A stretch of DNA of 64,000 nt from Hericium rajendrae. Its lineage: Eukaryota > Basidiomycota > Agaricomycetes > Russulales > Hericiaceae. Below the pieces are notes generated by a model. That model was not told the origin of the DNA, did no database searches, and worked only from the letters and a program-made list of their open reading frames with translations. Positions 1-10,868 of this stretch are shown piece after piece. The stretch lies in NCBI GenBank assembly GCA_033439255.1, contig CM065891.1, positions 372,001 through 436,000 of the forward strand, in the 5' to 3' direction. The position numbers were made by a program, and so were the translations under genes. Position 1 is the first letter of the stretch. The number at the start of each line of letters is the position of its first letter.

Positions 1-223
1 ACGAAGAACGTGCAGGTACACATACATGGTCGAGTTTGGTCAGGTTCAGACCTGCTGCGTTTAGTACGGAAGCGAGTATAACTATCGCAAGGCCGATGAT
101 GAAGGCCACCACCGCATTAGCATGGTGTGCTGGCACGGCATCTGGCACAGCGTCGTCTGGTATTGGTGGAGATTCTGTGTCATTGGATACCTGGCGAGAC
201 AAGACTCGCAGGAAGACATCCAT
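1..223 (-). CDS. NIPA/DUF803-type magnesium transporter-like protein, first exon only (3' part outside window)
   Basis: The reverse strand from an ATG at 223 reads 66 codons without a stop to a GT donor at 25 (GTATGTG), so the coding exon is 26-223 and the next intron leaves the window. A proline/aspartate-rich N-terminus of about 35 residues is followed by one hydrophobic helix (about residues 37-58, with IIGLAIVILASVLNAAG) and then GLNLTKLDH. The helix plus the Leu-Asn/Thr-Lys-Leu-Asp-His ending is the start of the first membrane segment of fungal NIPA-like (DUF803) proteins, a multi-pass family linked to Mg2+ transport in animals. The function in this fungus is inferred from family only. 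It is transcribed away from the TCP11 gene on the right. Confidence is moderate because only one transmembrane segment is visible. Confidence 0.68.
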   Translation of the reverse strand, partial: MDVFLRVLSRQVSNDTESPPIPDDAVPDAVPAHHANAVVAFIIGLAIVILASVLNAAGLNLTKLDHVCVPARSS

Positions 224-945
224 CGGAGCGTAGTTTCGTCAGTGAATTGCTCGAAATCCCGGGTGAAATCTAGAATATGTGAGAGCGTCAAGTCCAAAGC
301 AAAGAGAGGGGGGTTTGTCTAGCAGATTGAAGTAAGATGAGGGGTCATGAAGCTGAGGTGTCTGAGAATCAGATGGAGCGCAAGCACAGGCTGCAGCCGC
401 CGCTTGATGATGTCTCGCTCGAAAGAAAGCGCTGCGGCAACGGAGCACTCCCATATATGGAAATGGCCCGGCACAGGGCTCGGCGAGCAATTCCCCAACA
501 ACTGCCGTTTGCAAGCGACGGCACCGGGCGCGGTCATCGATAAATTGGTGTACAGAATATCTGGTGCAGCATCGAGAGGAAGAGTTCAGCGAGAGTTTTC
601 GCGAGGGGACTCGCTAAAGATCCTAAAGATCGCGACCTAAATACAGCGCTCTGACTTCTGGATCTCTCCCTCGCTTATCATGCATCATGGTCTAGTCCAA
701 GCTGCCCCGCACCCAGCCCTCACTGGATCAGTGATTGACCAGTATTATGAACATTTCACTCGTTTACTCTAATAAATTGAAGAAATTCCACCTTTTTCGT
801 CGTAAGGACCGTGACCAAGGCACGACAAATCGCATTTGGTCAGCAAGACATCATAGCTCTGACAACCTTTCCGTTCCCCGCCATCGTACCGAAGGTAAGG
901 TGCTCTCTACGATCACTTTCTCGTTCAACGGGACGTAGGCTCAGC
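224..945. other. Intergenic region between two divergent genes
   Basis: Shared upstream region of the NIPA-like gene (minus) and the TCP11-like gene (plus). Short overlapping ORFs on both strands (for example 239-514 and 347-640) have no family features and look like chance frames. A possible 5' UTR intron of the TCP11 gene could start at the GTAAGG near 895. Confidence 0.5.
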
Positions 946-2877
946 ATGAGTGATTCATTCAAAGCCGTGATCTCGCGTCTCGAGTCATTATCGCTCGAAC
1001 ACCCCTCAAACGACACGCTCAAAGCTACCCTTGCCCATCTCGCACGCAATGGAGACGAGTTGTCCTGGGACGACGTCCGCCGGCAGATCCAGATCCTAGA
1101 GGATCAGGGTCTGTGGGGAAGCGAAGACAGTGACAAGAGACTTTTGGACGATCTGCAGCGCTCTCTAGAAGCGAGGAAGAGACGGCGATCTCGAGCACCA
1201 AGTACTGCCTCTTCCTCAGCAAAGCGGTCGCGGGACATATCGGTCGTGCGATTGCCTCCATCAGCAGCCCCAAATCCTCTGTTGCGATTCATGCCCCCTG
1301 CGACCCTGCTTCCTATCGAACTTGTGGACCTCCTGGACGAAACTTACTTCATGCACCTCCTCGCCACTGATCCCGCCAAGGTCGTGCCTCCAGGCAAATC
1401 GCTGCTATCCATGATGACCCAGCGCGAAGTGCGCGAACACAAGGAAGGCGAACTTCCTAGCCTGCAAGAAAAGGTCGAGGAGGTCATCCGCCGAGCTTTC
1501 TGGGACGAGGTTCGTGCATTTCTTTTCCTAAACCTATTTTACATTGGCAGCTGACTCTGTCAGGCTCTAGACACCCTCTCTTCAAGCGAACCTTCTGTCC
1601 AGCTACGACGCCTCAAGCTCCTCTTCGACGACCTACACATCGCCCTGAAACCCCTCCTCCCCGAGCACCACATGGTGCTCGCCACCCTATCCGCCCCGCT
1701 CTCACCAACCTCTGCACCGCTACGATCAGCAGTGATGCACCTCCGCGAGGTCCTCCGCGCCCTCAAAGAGCGCTGCGCCCCCGCGCGCGACCCCTACATC
1801 GACGCGATGCTGGCCCGGCTCGACGAGCTTAACCCCTCAACCTCGACCCAGTACCAGGCCAAGGCCATCACCGACACGATCCGCGACGTCCTCAAGCTCG
1901 CAGACACGATGAAAGAGGACCTCTCCCAGTTCGTCCTCGGCACGCTCGGCGAGCAGCAGCTCCGCTCCACGATCCGGACACAGGCGCTCGCGCGCGAACG
2001 CAGCATCGTCATGGATCTGTGGAAGACCGAGGACATCGTCCATGAGAAATGGAACCGGTGGCTCGAGCAGCTCGCGCCCCCCTTCGCCGAGATCCCCGCG
2101 CCGCGCGAGAAGCGCTGGGTCATGCGCCTCATGCAAGCTCTCCACGCACCAACGCCCGTCTTCTGCCCACTCCCCACGAAATCGCTCCCGCAGACCAGCG
2201 ACGCGCCGGAACCAGCCGCAGACGGCCCCCCCCCCACTCCCGCCGCAGACCCCACCAACGCGCTCCCGCCCCCGCTCTTCTTCAGCGCGCCCGCGCTGCT
2301 CTACACCCAGAACTACCTCCAAGCCCTCACCATCGCCGCCGCCCTCCACGCGCTCCTCCCGCGCCCTTCCTCTCCCACCGCCGCCTCCGCGGATTTCATG
2401 CCGCGCATCTGGACGCTCCTCCTCGCGTCGATCACGGACGCGCCGCCGGACGCGGGCGACACGAAGCTCGCGCACCTCGCGGACGAGCTCGTGCGCGCCG
2501 CGGGCACGGCGAGCGGCGACGAGGCGCGGCTGCGCGCGGCGGTCGAGCGCACGCTCAGGCCGGGGGACGCCGTGTTTGAGCTGTTGATGCGGCGGGTCGT
2601 GCTTGCGATTGGGGAGCGGCTTGTAAGGGCGGAGGAAAAGAGAGGGAGGGGGGATGTGCCGGTGCGGATGCAGACGGGGAGGGATGTGGAGCGCGGCGGG
2701 CGGATGCGGTTGGATTTGGGTGGGGTGGTGGAGGATGGGGATGAGAAAGAGGTGCTTGTTGTGAAGGGGTTTGAGGATGCGGTTTTGGTGGAGGGGGTTC
2801 GAGAGGCGGTGCGTAGGATTCGTGGCGTGGTGCGGTGGGTGGAGGAGGGATGGTTTGAGATTGTTAAAGGACCGTGA
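946..2877 (+). CDS. TCP11 (T-complex protein 11) / Sok1-like protein
   Basis: Exons 946-1509 and 1564-2877 (intron 1510-1563, GTTCGT...CTGTCAG, phase 0) encode about 625 residues. I chose the ATG at 946 because the frame upstream of it (open from 811) looks like leader sequence. The N-terminal 110 residues are charged. The central part carries the TCP11 signature region: helices around LDDLHIALKPLLPEH, then the conserved CAPARDPYID block, then a segment rich in Lys/Asp/Leu (VLKLADTMKEDLSQFVLGTL). A proline/alanine-rich insert follows at about residues 400-440, and the C-terminus is rich in Arg, Glu and Val. TCP11 proteins are cytosolic. The yeast member Sok1 is a high-copy suppressor of PKA loss, so a role in growth signalling is possible. 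It ends tail-to-tail with VPS2. The last 500 bases are very GC-rich, producing long shadow frames. Confidence 0.82.
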
Positions 2878-3195
2878 TGCAGTTTGGTGTAGCTATAGAA
2901 CATGGATTATGTGTAGCATCTTTATTGTATTCATATCCATCCACGCCTGCAACGAGAACTAGATTTGAAGCTTGAAAGTCTTCCCCGCGTGCACCAGACC
3001 TGTGCCGCCGACATTGAAATTCTTGTCTACTGAAACATCAATCCTATCATGAGATAAACAACTCGAGCGCGAAAGCAACGGAGTTAGAGTCTGTATTCCA
3101 GCCTACCAGAGCAATGGCATAGTGTACACGAGAACCAATAGAACATTAAGGATGCTAAATGAAGAATGGGGTATGTCACGAAACAGAGGATTATT
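2878..3195. other. Convergent 3' flanks, no gene seen
   Basis: About 318 bases between the stop codons of the TCP11-like gene (plus) and VPS2 (minus). Nothing coding is recognisable. It presumably holds both 3' UTRs. Confidence 0.5.
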
Positions 3196-4161
3196 TCACC
3201 CGCGCCGCAAGGCATCCAAACGTGCCTGTAATGCATCTTCGTCCGACAGGCCGCCTCCGCCTCCGCCGCCCCCAGAAGTGTCTCCGCCACCCTTTCCAAC
3301 ACCGGGGGACGGTCCAGCACCCTCGCCCATTGCCACTGGCTGACGCTCTGTAAGAGACGACTGCGCCGCTATTCCCGTAGGTGCGTCGGTGAGCTGCACG
3401 GCGCCAAATGAGAAATTGCTGCATTAAACAGTAACATTCTGGGACGCACCTTCTGCGAGATATCGACGCCGATTTCGTCCAGGACCTGCTGGAGGATCTG
3501 ATCGCCTTCCGCCTCCTCGTCTTCGAGATCCTCGTCCATGACATCATCGATCGCGTCGCTCATCATCTCCTCCTTCATGTCCATCGACGCGCTCTCCCGC
3601 TCGAACTCGTTCATGATCTTCTGGATCTGCGGCAGATTCAGCCCGCGGTTCATGCTCTTCATCGCCTGCAGCACCCGCGCGTCAGTATCCACGCGTATCA
3701 GGGCAGACAAAGGAAGACGCACCCGCGTGGCGCCGCGCATGGCCTCCGCCATCTGCGTGTTGCTCCGGATCGTCTGGATACGCAGCCCCACCGCCTGCAG
3801 CTGCGTGCGCATCTGGTGGAACTTCTGCACGTACCGCCGCGTGCGCACGAGGTCCTTCGCCGTCACCTTGCACGCGTTCTGGCAGACGCACTGCATGAGC
3901 CGCCGCTTCAAAGGTGAGGGACGCGCGACGCACCATGTGTCCCGCCTTGGCGTTCTTCTTGATGTCCTGGATGAGCTTCTTCTCGCTCATCTCGAGCTTG
4001 GAGCGCTCGCGGTCGAGCTCGCGTTGCGCCTTGGCGAGGGCGCGCTGGTACTGGCGCAGCCGCTCCGCTGGCGTGACGGTGCGCCCGAAGAGCGTTTCCT
4101 GCACAATATCAGAACGGTGTGCTATTGACATAGTAGCGTAGCGACTCACTATTATGTTCAT
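3196..4161 (-). CDS. VPS2: ESCRT-III subunit Vps2/Did4 (CHMP2A family)
   Basis: Five exons on the minus strand: 4161-4150, 4098-3934, 3878-3723, 3665-3450 and 3393-3196, about 248 residues (family usually 220-235). The first exon encodes only four residues. The Snf7 core is clear: FGRTVTPAERLRQYQRAL, the basic AKDLVRTRRYVQKF helix, then RIQTIRSNTQMAEAMRG and LNLPQIQKIMNEFERE, followed by MDMKEEMMSDAIDDVMDED. A Gly-rich linker leads to the C-terminal MIM1 helix (DALQARLDALRRG) that binds the MIT domain of Vps4. The protein acts in multivesicular body sorting and membrane scission. The start of exon 3 is ambiguous: acceptor AG at 3879 gives HM/NACKVTAKD, matching the family without insertion, while AG at 3891 adds four residues. 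The introns use GTGCGT-type donors. It shares a divergent promoter with SSL1. Confidence 0.93.
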
Positions 4162-4355
4162 GGTGAAGTGGGGACGACCTGAAAGGCGAATTGAGCAGAC
4201 TCGGGCTCTAAATCTAAGGGCAGTGTTAGGCGGTTACGTCAGCACCAATATGAGGATTTAGCCACGCCGTCGTGTCGGGTCGCTCTCCCCTTCGACGCTT
4301 GCTTGACGCGCACACTGAGTGCCCCGACTAACATAACCACACTTTACTAGCAGGC
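4162..4355. promoter_or_regulatory. Compact divergent promoter between VPS2 and SSL1
   Basis: Only 194 bases separate the two start codons (4161 minus, 4356 plus), so both 5' UTRs and both core promoters must lie here. No TATA box is obvious. Inferred from gene positions, not from motifs. Confidence 0.6.
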
Positions 4356-5965
4356 ATGAACGCGGGATCCGACTCTGATGTGTCCTTTGACGAAGATGTA
4401 GGACGCCCAAAGATCAAGGGCAAAGGAAAGGCCGTTGTGCAGCAGAGAGGCAAGAGCAAATCAAAAGAGGTCCGTTCGCGCGGTACATGATACAGCTGAC
4501 CTCTCACGACCACTGTAGCAAGCGTACGCCTGGGAGGCGTCGTACGTTCGCTCATGGGACACCGTGCAAGAGGACGAGGCGGGCAGCCTCACGGGCGCCG
4601 TCGACCAGCTCATGGCCCGCGGTCGCAGACGAAGGTACGCGCTTTCAGTGACCTTTACAGCGCGTCGGTCAATGACACTTGCAGCTGAAGATTGCTCGCG
4701 CCCGCGGCCGCCATCCGCCGCACCATCATCCGGCACCTCATTCTCCTGCTCGACCTTTCCTCGTCCATGATGGACCGCGACATGCGCCCGAACCGCTTCG
4801 ATCTGACGCTGGAGTATGCGCGCGAGTTTGTGGTGGAGTGGTTTGATCAGAACCCGCTGGGTCAGGTCGGTGTGGTAGGTATGCGCGGAGGGCTCGGAGA
4901 GAGGATTGCAGAGATGTCGGGTGTGTAGCGCGTGAAGTCGACTAGTCGAGTGCGCTGACCTCATTGGCAGGAAACCCGCAGGACATATTGAAAGCCCTTT
5001 CCGAGCGACATAAGCTTGAACCAACGGGAGAACCTAGTCTGCAAAACGCCATCGAGATGGCTCGCAGTAGCATGAGGTATTTGCAGATTCTGGTCTGCTA
5101 TGCGTGGATGTTGAGATGGTTACAGTCACCTGCCAACACACTCTTCCCGCGAAATTGTCATCATCTTCGGCTCCCTCACAACAGTAGACCCAGGAAACAT
5201 CGACGACACCGTCGAGAACTGCATCAAGGACAAAATCCGCATATCCGTTGTCGCACTCGCCGCCGAAATGAAGATCTGCCGCCTGTTATGCGATAAGACC
5301 GGAGGTATGTTCCTTCATCGTACTCATCAACTCTCTCTTATCATGGAACGCAACAGGCACGTTTGGTGTCGCTATGAACGAAGGACACTTCAAAGACCTC
5401 CTTTTCGAGCTCATCCCTCCGCCCGCCCAGCGCGCCGTCGCCCGCGCAGGCGGCGGCACCGCGAACCCCGCCGCGGACCTCATGATGATGGGCTTCCCGA
5501 CGCGCCTACCGGACACCTCGCCGCCGAGCCTGTGCGTGTGCCACGCAGACCTGCGGAGCGCAGGCTTCCTGTGCCCGCGGTGCCTCGCGAAGGTCTGCGA
5601 CGTGCCGACGGACTGCGACGTCTGCGGCCTCATGATCGTGAGCTCGCCGCACCTGGCGCGGAGCTACCACCACCTGTTCCCCGTCAAACCATATACCGCT
5701 GTGTAAGTCCGTCGAAATTGTGTGCGGAGGCGCATGCTGAGTTGGTTTGTGCAGGTTGGGACTCAGTGATGTGGTGGACTCTGCAAGTAATTGCCATGCG
5801 TGCCAGCTGCCTTTCAAGGAGCCGGTTTCGAGCGCGATGACCGTAGCGGATGGGATGAGTCCCTTTGGCCGGTATCGCTGTCCGGATTGTTTGAACCATT
5901 TCTGTAGCGACTGTGACGTGTTCGTGCACGACGTACTTCATTGCTGTCCGGGCTGTGAAAAATAG
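4356..5965 (+). CDS. SSL1: TFIIH core subunit Ssl1 (p44/GTF2H2 family)
   Basis: Seven exons (4356-4469, 4519-4634, 4691-4920, 4971-5076, 5126-5304, 5357-5702, 5755-5965) give 433 residues, between human p44 (395) and yeast Ssl1 (461). After an acidic and basic leader, a VWA/Ssl1-like domain starts near residue 90 ([18 protein letters not shown], then [12 protein letters not shown] and [18 protein letters not shown]). It continues with [24 protein letters not shown] and [18 protein letters not shown]. From about residue 306 the C-terminus carries the cysteine-rich zinc-binding region: CVCH, CPRC, CDVC, then the RING-like C4 motif CHAC...CPDC...CSDCD...CPGC. In TFIIH this subunit regulates the XPD helicase in transcription initiation and nucleotide excision repair. 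Intron 2 uses the acceptor at 4690, because the nearer CAG at 4684 would give an immediate stop. Confidence 0.95.
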
Positions 5966-6137
5966 GAGAAATTTTATCTACTGTGCAATGGTTCTGCGAT
6001 ACTTCGACGTTTGAACGAAAGAGATTGTGACGAGGCAGTGACAGTGTCAGTGACGGACTACAAGCGTGACAGGACCGAGTGTGAATCCGTTGTGAGAGCG
6101 CGTAAACTCTGCTTTCCTTACAATTATCGTGGCCTCG

Positions 6138-7523
6138 ATGCTGCTGCTACCCCCCACACTCCTTTTCCTCGCTTCGCTCCCCTTCAACGTCTGGGGAGCG
6201 GACACCCCCACCTGCGACCCAAAAAACAACGGACTGACGACCGGCACGCTGCAGTACAGGTCGGACTGCAACGCGACGACATGGTGCGACAACGGCATCT
6301 GCCAACCCAAGGGATGCCGCAAGGACGAGTTTCCGCTTGGATACCCCGCGAACATGGAGCTTCCGGAGAGGTGCAAGGGCGCCCAGTTCTGCCCCGACGA
6401 GGGCTCTTCGTGCCAGGATAAGCTGCCGGTCGGCAGCCCGTGCCAACTGAATCGCGACGGTACGCGCGCTTGGTCCGCAGCGATAGTGATTTGCTGACGG
6501 GGATGCTCTAGATGAATGCTTGGGGCCACCGGACTTCCAGGATTTGAGAGATACAACTGGTTATGGGCTGAACGTGAATGGATCGGTGTGCTTGAACTTC
6601 GTCTGCCAGTATGTCGTTATGCTCGTGTTGCCGTCTTCGTGTATTGACGCAGTCCTTATTTCAGATGGGCCAATGTCACTGTAGGCAATAAATGCATCAC
6701 TGAGAACACCGGATACATCGCATACGCCCCCGGGGGCAACGAATTCGGATTCATCGTGTCTCGGTACGCAGATACTATCATCCTGATGTTGTTTCCGCTA
6801 ACGTGCAAGTTCAGCGATAACTGCAGAATTGGTCTCTACTGCGACACACAGCAGCAAACCTGCATGCAGCAGCAGACCGTCGGGGCGAGCTGCAACGCCG
6901 ACAAAGAGTACGTCCGACGACCACTCATTCCTCTACAATCAAGGGACTAATAGCCCGCCAAGGTGCACCACGCTCAACTGTCTCCCCGGCGGTACGTGCG
7001 GAGCGGTCACCGATGACACCCGCCATCTGGGCAAATGGGTCTACGTCGTCGTCGCCATCGCCATCTTCGGAGGTCAGTCTCACGCAGCCCCAGGCTCTTC
7101 GGCGCTCATATTCCGTAACTAGGCATGACCGCGACCCTGATCCTGTTTTTCTTCCTCCACGGCCGCCAGCGCGACGTCGAGCGCGAAAAGCGCATGCAGT
7201 ACTGGCGCGAACAGGTGCCCCCCCCTTCTTCCTCGATTGAAGCGGGCAGTGCTAATGGAGCCGCACAGAACGCGTTCCGGCAGAACATCATGCAGATGCG
7301 CGAGACGGCGCGCGCGTCGATCTTCTCGGGCTCGAACCGCAACACGGTGTACAGCCGCGACGGCGGCGCGAGCGAGGAGTCGCACGCGCCGATGCTGCAG
7401 AACGCGGCTGCACCCGCGAAGAGCAGCGGCCTGAGGCACTACGTCTCGGATGACGGCATGTACGACGGCGAGAACGAGGACCTTGTCTCGCGCTCGCCGT
7501 ACCTCGACGACAAGAAGTTCTAG
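6138..7523 (+). CDS. Cysteine-rich single-pass membrane protein, function unknown
   Basis: Seven exons (6138-6459, 6512-6608, 6665-6763, 6815-6907, 6963-7072, 7123-7214, 7269-7523), about 355 residues. A signal peptide (MLLLPPTLLFLASLPFNVWG, probable cut after the WGA) precedes an extracellular part of about 210 residues. That part has many evenly spaced cysteines (CDP, CNATTWCDNGICQPKGC, CKGAQFCPDEGSSC, CRIGLYCDTQQQTC, CTTLNC) and several N-glycosylation sites. One transmembrane helix (WVYVVVAIAIFGGMTATLILFFFL) is followed by a basic HGRQRDVEREKR stop-transfer stretch and a cytoplasmic tail of about 100 residues with many Ser, Asp and Arg. The layout is that of a type I surface protein, but I do not recognise a named family. 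The last intron (7215-7268) is 54 nt, has a CTAAT branch site and no stop, so its retention would add 18 residues in frame. The gene lies 172 bases downstream of SSL1 on the same strand. Confidence 0.8.
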
Positions 7524-8168
7524 GCGCTGGGTTGCCATCTCGCATTCGCATCTATGCTGGAAGCTATTGGACGCTGTCTGTTATACCTACTACTGATATT
7601 TGCACCGTTAGTTAGATCTTATACCTTGAGCTTTGTCTGAGGTGCGTTGCATTGCGCTGGGAATCGCAGTGTATGTTGGATACCATGCTGAGTGGGGGAC
7701 CTTCTAAGAAATGCTGATGACTCCGGAGTCAGAAAGTAACAGAAGTAGCGCGGATCGCGCGCTAGACGAAGGCCAGACGCAATGAATCGATAGCGACTGG
7801 GCCACGTTGATATTGTTCGACTTGCAATTGAGTCGACCCGACATCTGAAGTGAATCAAAGGTCGCGTCGCTGGGTTTGGATTGCACGAGCTGTGCGAACA
7901 AGCCATCTTGAACTTCGGCCCATTCAGTAATTGGGCGGGACATTTGCTGGTCTTCATGCGTGATAGGACATTTAGTTGTCACTCCAGGACATCTCCTAAT
8001 AACCTGTGATTGTCCCGCCCTGACATCCGGGGTCAACGCGCAGTGTTCTTGTCCGGATCGGCTTGACGTTCAGTGAATTGGACTTATATCAGCTTAAATT
8101 GTGTCTCGCAGGCCACTCATCCCATCAAAGGGCCATTGCAAGTCAAGACGCTCTCTTTTTCTCAATGT
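7524..8168. other. Intergenic region, no gene seen
   Basis: Downstream flank of the cysteine-rich membrane protein gene. Short minus-strand frames at 7619-8036 lack splice or family features. Confidence 0.4.
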
Positions 8169-8486
8169 ATGTGGCCTGAAAGACATGGCACAAGTTTTCT
8201 TCGACAAACCTCACTCGTTTGCGGATCTACGCCTCCTTCCTCCCATCCCGCCGCATCTGCGACGATATTTACCCCCATCTTCTATGATTCCAAAAATGCC
8301 GCGCCTCAGCAGACGCAGAACTATCTGCTCTGTGCTTTCCTGCTGCTTCCTGTTGTCTTTCTCGCCGGCCTCATCTCTTCTGTGCGCATCTTCGTCCACC
8401 GCTCTGTCGCTGCGAGAGGTCTTACGTACCCAAGTCGATTCCGCTCTTGTCCGTCTCCACCCGCATTTCCGTCGCTGCCAATTTGA
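8169..8486 (+). CDS. Possible small membrane protein (weak)
   Basis: An ATG at 8169 opens 105 codons. The C-terminal half contains a convincing hydrophobic helix (NYLLCAFLLLPVVFLAGLIS) followed by a basic stretch (VRIFVHRSVAARGL), as in a single-pass membrane protein. The N-terminal half is unremarkable, and an equally long frame overlaps it (8101-8517). The stop lies about 100 bases from the convergent F-box gene. No family is recognised. It may be a last exon or a chance ORF. Confidence 0.25.
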   Translation: MWPERHGTSFLRQTSLVCGSTPPSSHPAASATIFTPIFYDSKNAAPQQTQNYLLCAFLLLPVVFLAGLISSVRIFVHRSVAARGLTYPSRFRSCPSPPAFPSLPI

Positions 8487-8590
8487 AGCATCGTGGTCGT
8501 CTATATGCGCACAATAATATCCCAACGAGATTCCTGTTAAATGAATGAGACGAAGAGACGGTTTCGCAGACAGCAATATGTGTACCCTCT

Positions 8591-10345
8591 TCAGCAATGA
8601 GAACTACACTGTTGCGTTTCATCGTCGTATGAAAGCTCCACTCCAAAGTCAGACTGGAATTCATGGGCCCAAGACCTGCTCATGTTACTGCAGTGATCCA
8701 GCTTCAGTCGTCGAATGGGCACCCCTGCCTCCTTGCGTAACTTGAGCACAACACGAATTTGGAGTTGAATCAACGGCACCAGGTGGACTCTCTGCAGGGT
8801 GATCTCTTGCAGTCCGGGAAGAAGGGGAACAGTGGCAGATTCGTTCTGTTTAAGGAGGGCGTCGAAGAAGTCTCCAGCAGTTTTCCGCAGCATAACCCTG
8901 TCGATGCAATTCAGGGCTTCAGTGCTGAGAGCTTGATCCGACTCCATCGCGCTGACGCCCGAAGATGTGCAGCAGATTTCAAGAAGCGTAGGCGTCGAGA
9001 CTGGCCATAGGGCAAGACATCTCTGGACGAAGTTGGCACCAATGATTGGGTCAGAAACTTGCGAAACTGTAAGAGTGTATGATGAGGTTCTGATTCGGAG
9101 CTCATCTCCTGAACTGTCTAAACTGAGATCAATGGACGAGAAGAGCGATGACTCCGAACTGTGATCGCAGTGCGAGATATGATCCTTCAACGCAAGGACA
9201 ATGGCAGAGAGCTGTGCCTCGAGTGCAAATCCGGAGCCTCCAGTGTGACATTTAAGTGTCATGTCTGTTTGAGGGGTTGCGCGGATATGCCTTGAGACAG
9301 CTGCACAATCATAGGCAGTCCCTGTCAGACAAATACAGTCGAGGCGAGGGAGGGAGACAGCTGGTGTGTCATGACGGTCAGAATGGATATCTGAGGACCA
9401 GCTTGAAATCGGAAGGACGTTCTCTAACATAAGAAATGCAAGAGAAGGAGTGGCCGCCAAAAGGTCGAGCAGTTGCGCTAGCGATGGGAGGCATTCACGC
9501 CGCGGAAATGGGGTATTTGGGTCTTCTGATGACCGTAGAAAATCATCCTGTGGGAGGTATATTGTCAACATTGTAAGATTGTGAACTGCGTGACGAAGGC
9601 TTGGAGAGTCCCAGGGAACAATACAATTGGTCAAACTCAGATAGTTCAGCTGGGGTGCATTACCCGCAAAAAACTCCCGAGGCAACCGCGACACTTCAAT
9701 GGGAGGCGGGCTGTCGTCGGCATAGACCACGAATGTCGCTCTTCTCAGCAAGAGCGCAGGTTCGATAAGTGTCGAAAATAAGGAATCGATAGTCTGCGAC
9801 TCTGCTTGTATATGGAGCTCCTTGGTATGAAAAAGATGATCGCGTATGGATTGGATGGAAGTGGGGGTGATGTTCGGACAGTCATCGTTGTTCAGATTAG
9901 CATCATCCATGACCAAAAGCGGAGCAGATTGAGAGCGTAAGAAGAACATCTGTATCCAGTGGGGATTCCGAGTGGAAGCGAACGGAATGCAGCACCAAAG
10001 CGAAGGGGTCTCGATGGCGAGGCGCCGCCACTGACTACAAACGTGAGTAACGCTTTTCCAGCCCAGCGCTATTTCACTCTTAGGAAGATAAAGGCAAAAA
10101 TAGCCTCCATCTAAATCGCTGAAAAGAGGCCTTTCATTATGTTCAAGGAGGGAGAATATATGGCGGAGGACTTCTGAGGGAAGATATGATATTGGTGCGA
10201 GCGCATTGAGCCGTTGTCGATTCAGAATTATAGCCTGAGTGGAGGCGGATTGCAGCTCCGCGAATTCATGCTCTAATCTCCTCCGCTCTTCATTAGCATC
10301 GGCTGAACCACGAGGAGGCCGCAGAGACGTGCGTTGAGAACTCAT
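8591..10345 (-). CDS. F-box-like domain protein, intronless
   Basis: A single exon of 584 residues from the ATG at 10345 (MSSQRTSLRPPRG). The frame is open 17 codons further upstream but without an ATG. Residues 20-50 form a charged helix (ERRRLEHEFAELQ). The F-box-like motif then follows at about residues 50-110: ISYLPSEVLRHIFSLL, then the conserved VTHVCSQWRRLAIETPSLW. The remaining 470 residues are Leu-rich and resemble the degenerate LRR-like tail of Agaricomycete F-box families (repeated L..L.L segments such as LPSLAQLLDLLAATPSLAFLML). Such proteins are expected to link substrates to Skp1-Cullin ubiquitin ligases, but the substrate is unknown. These families are strongly expanded in Agaricomycetes. 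Confidence 0.85.
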   Translation of the reverse strand: MSSQRTSLRPPRGSADANEERRRLEHEFAELQSASTQAIILNRQRLNALAPISYLPSEVLRHIFSLLEHNERPLFSDLDGGYFCLYLPKSEIALGWKSVTHVCSQWRRLAIETPSLWCCIPFASTRNPHWIQMFFLRSQSAPLLVMDDANLNNDDCPNITPTSIQSIRDHLFHTKELHIQAESQTIDSLFSTLIEPALLLRRATFVVYADDSPPPIEVSRLPREFFAGNAPQLNYLSLTNCIVPWDSPSLRHAVHNLTMLTIYLPQDDFLRSSEDPNTPFPRRECLPSLAQLLDLLAATPSLAFLMLENVLPISSWSSDIHSDRHDTPAVSLPRLDCICLTGTAYDCAAVSRHIRATPQTDMTLKCHTGGSGFALEAQLSAIVLALKDHISHCDHSSESSLFSSIDLSLDSSGDELRIRTSSYTLTVSQVSDPIIGANFVQRCLALWPVSTPTLLEICCTSSGVSAMESDQALSTEALNCIDRVMLRKTAGDFFDALLKQNESATVPLLPGLQEITLQRVHLVPLIQLQIRVVLKLRKEAGVPIRRLKLDHCSNMSRSWAHEFQSDFGVELSYDDETQQCSSHC

Positions 10346-10868
10346 GTTCGATATCAGTGGATGACCACCCTGGCTGCAGCCGTGAAGGTCTACCAAGTTT
10401 CAGAATTGAGCAAAGATCCAGTATTTATCCTGACATACATGATCTATGATTCAAATCCGTCCGAGTTGCAAACTGGGTTGCGAAGATGCTAGTCTTCTAG
10501 CCGTGGAGCGTGGTGTCGCACAGCGTCGGCTATAACCACCCGAATACTGTATGAGCATTAGGCAAAAGATACGAAAGGAATTGTCGGAACTCACACGTTT
10601 GGCAAAGGACAGGCTTTTCGCTGGGACAAGATAAGCCACTGAAAAAGCTGGCCACAACCGTCGTCAGTAGACGAAGCAGCCCAGTGAGCACTATGATCAC
10701 CGCGTCCGGCGCCAGTCCGGCGCCTGATCAGATCAGCAGCCGCGTGTCCGCCCTCAGGATTTGCTCAGCGTCTCCCACTTATTCGATTCTGAAATTCCAG
10801 CCAGTTTCACGGCCCATCTAATGCCTTGAGCGCATCCACAAAGACAATAGAGACCGGCACATGCATAG
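10346..10868. other. Intergenic region between the F-box genes
   Basis: Upstream flank of the intronless F-box gene and downstream flank of the first tandem copy. I see no coding or structured element. Confidence 0.4.

Noticed and set aside
1837-2587. Several long ORFs on both strands overlapping the TCP11 gene
   Set aside because: Shadow frames caused by high GC in third codon positions. The plus-strand frame with TCP11 motifs explains the region.
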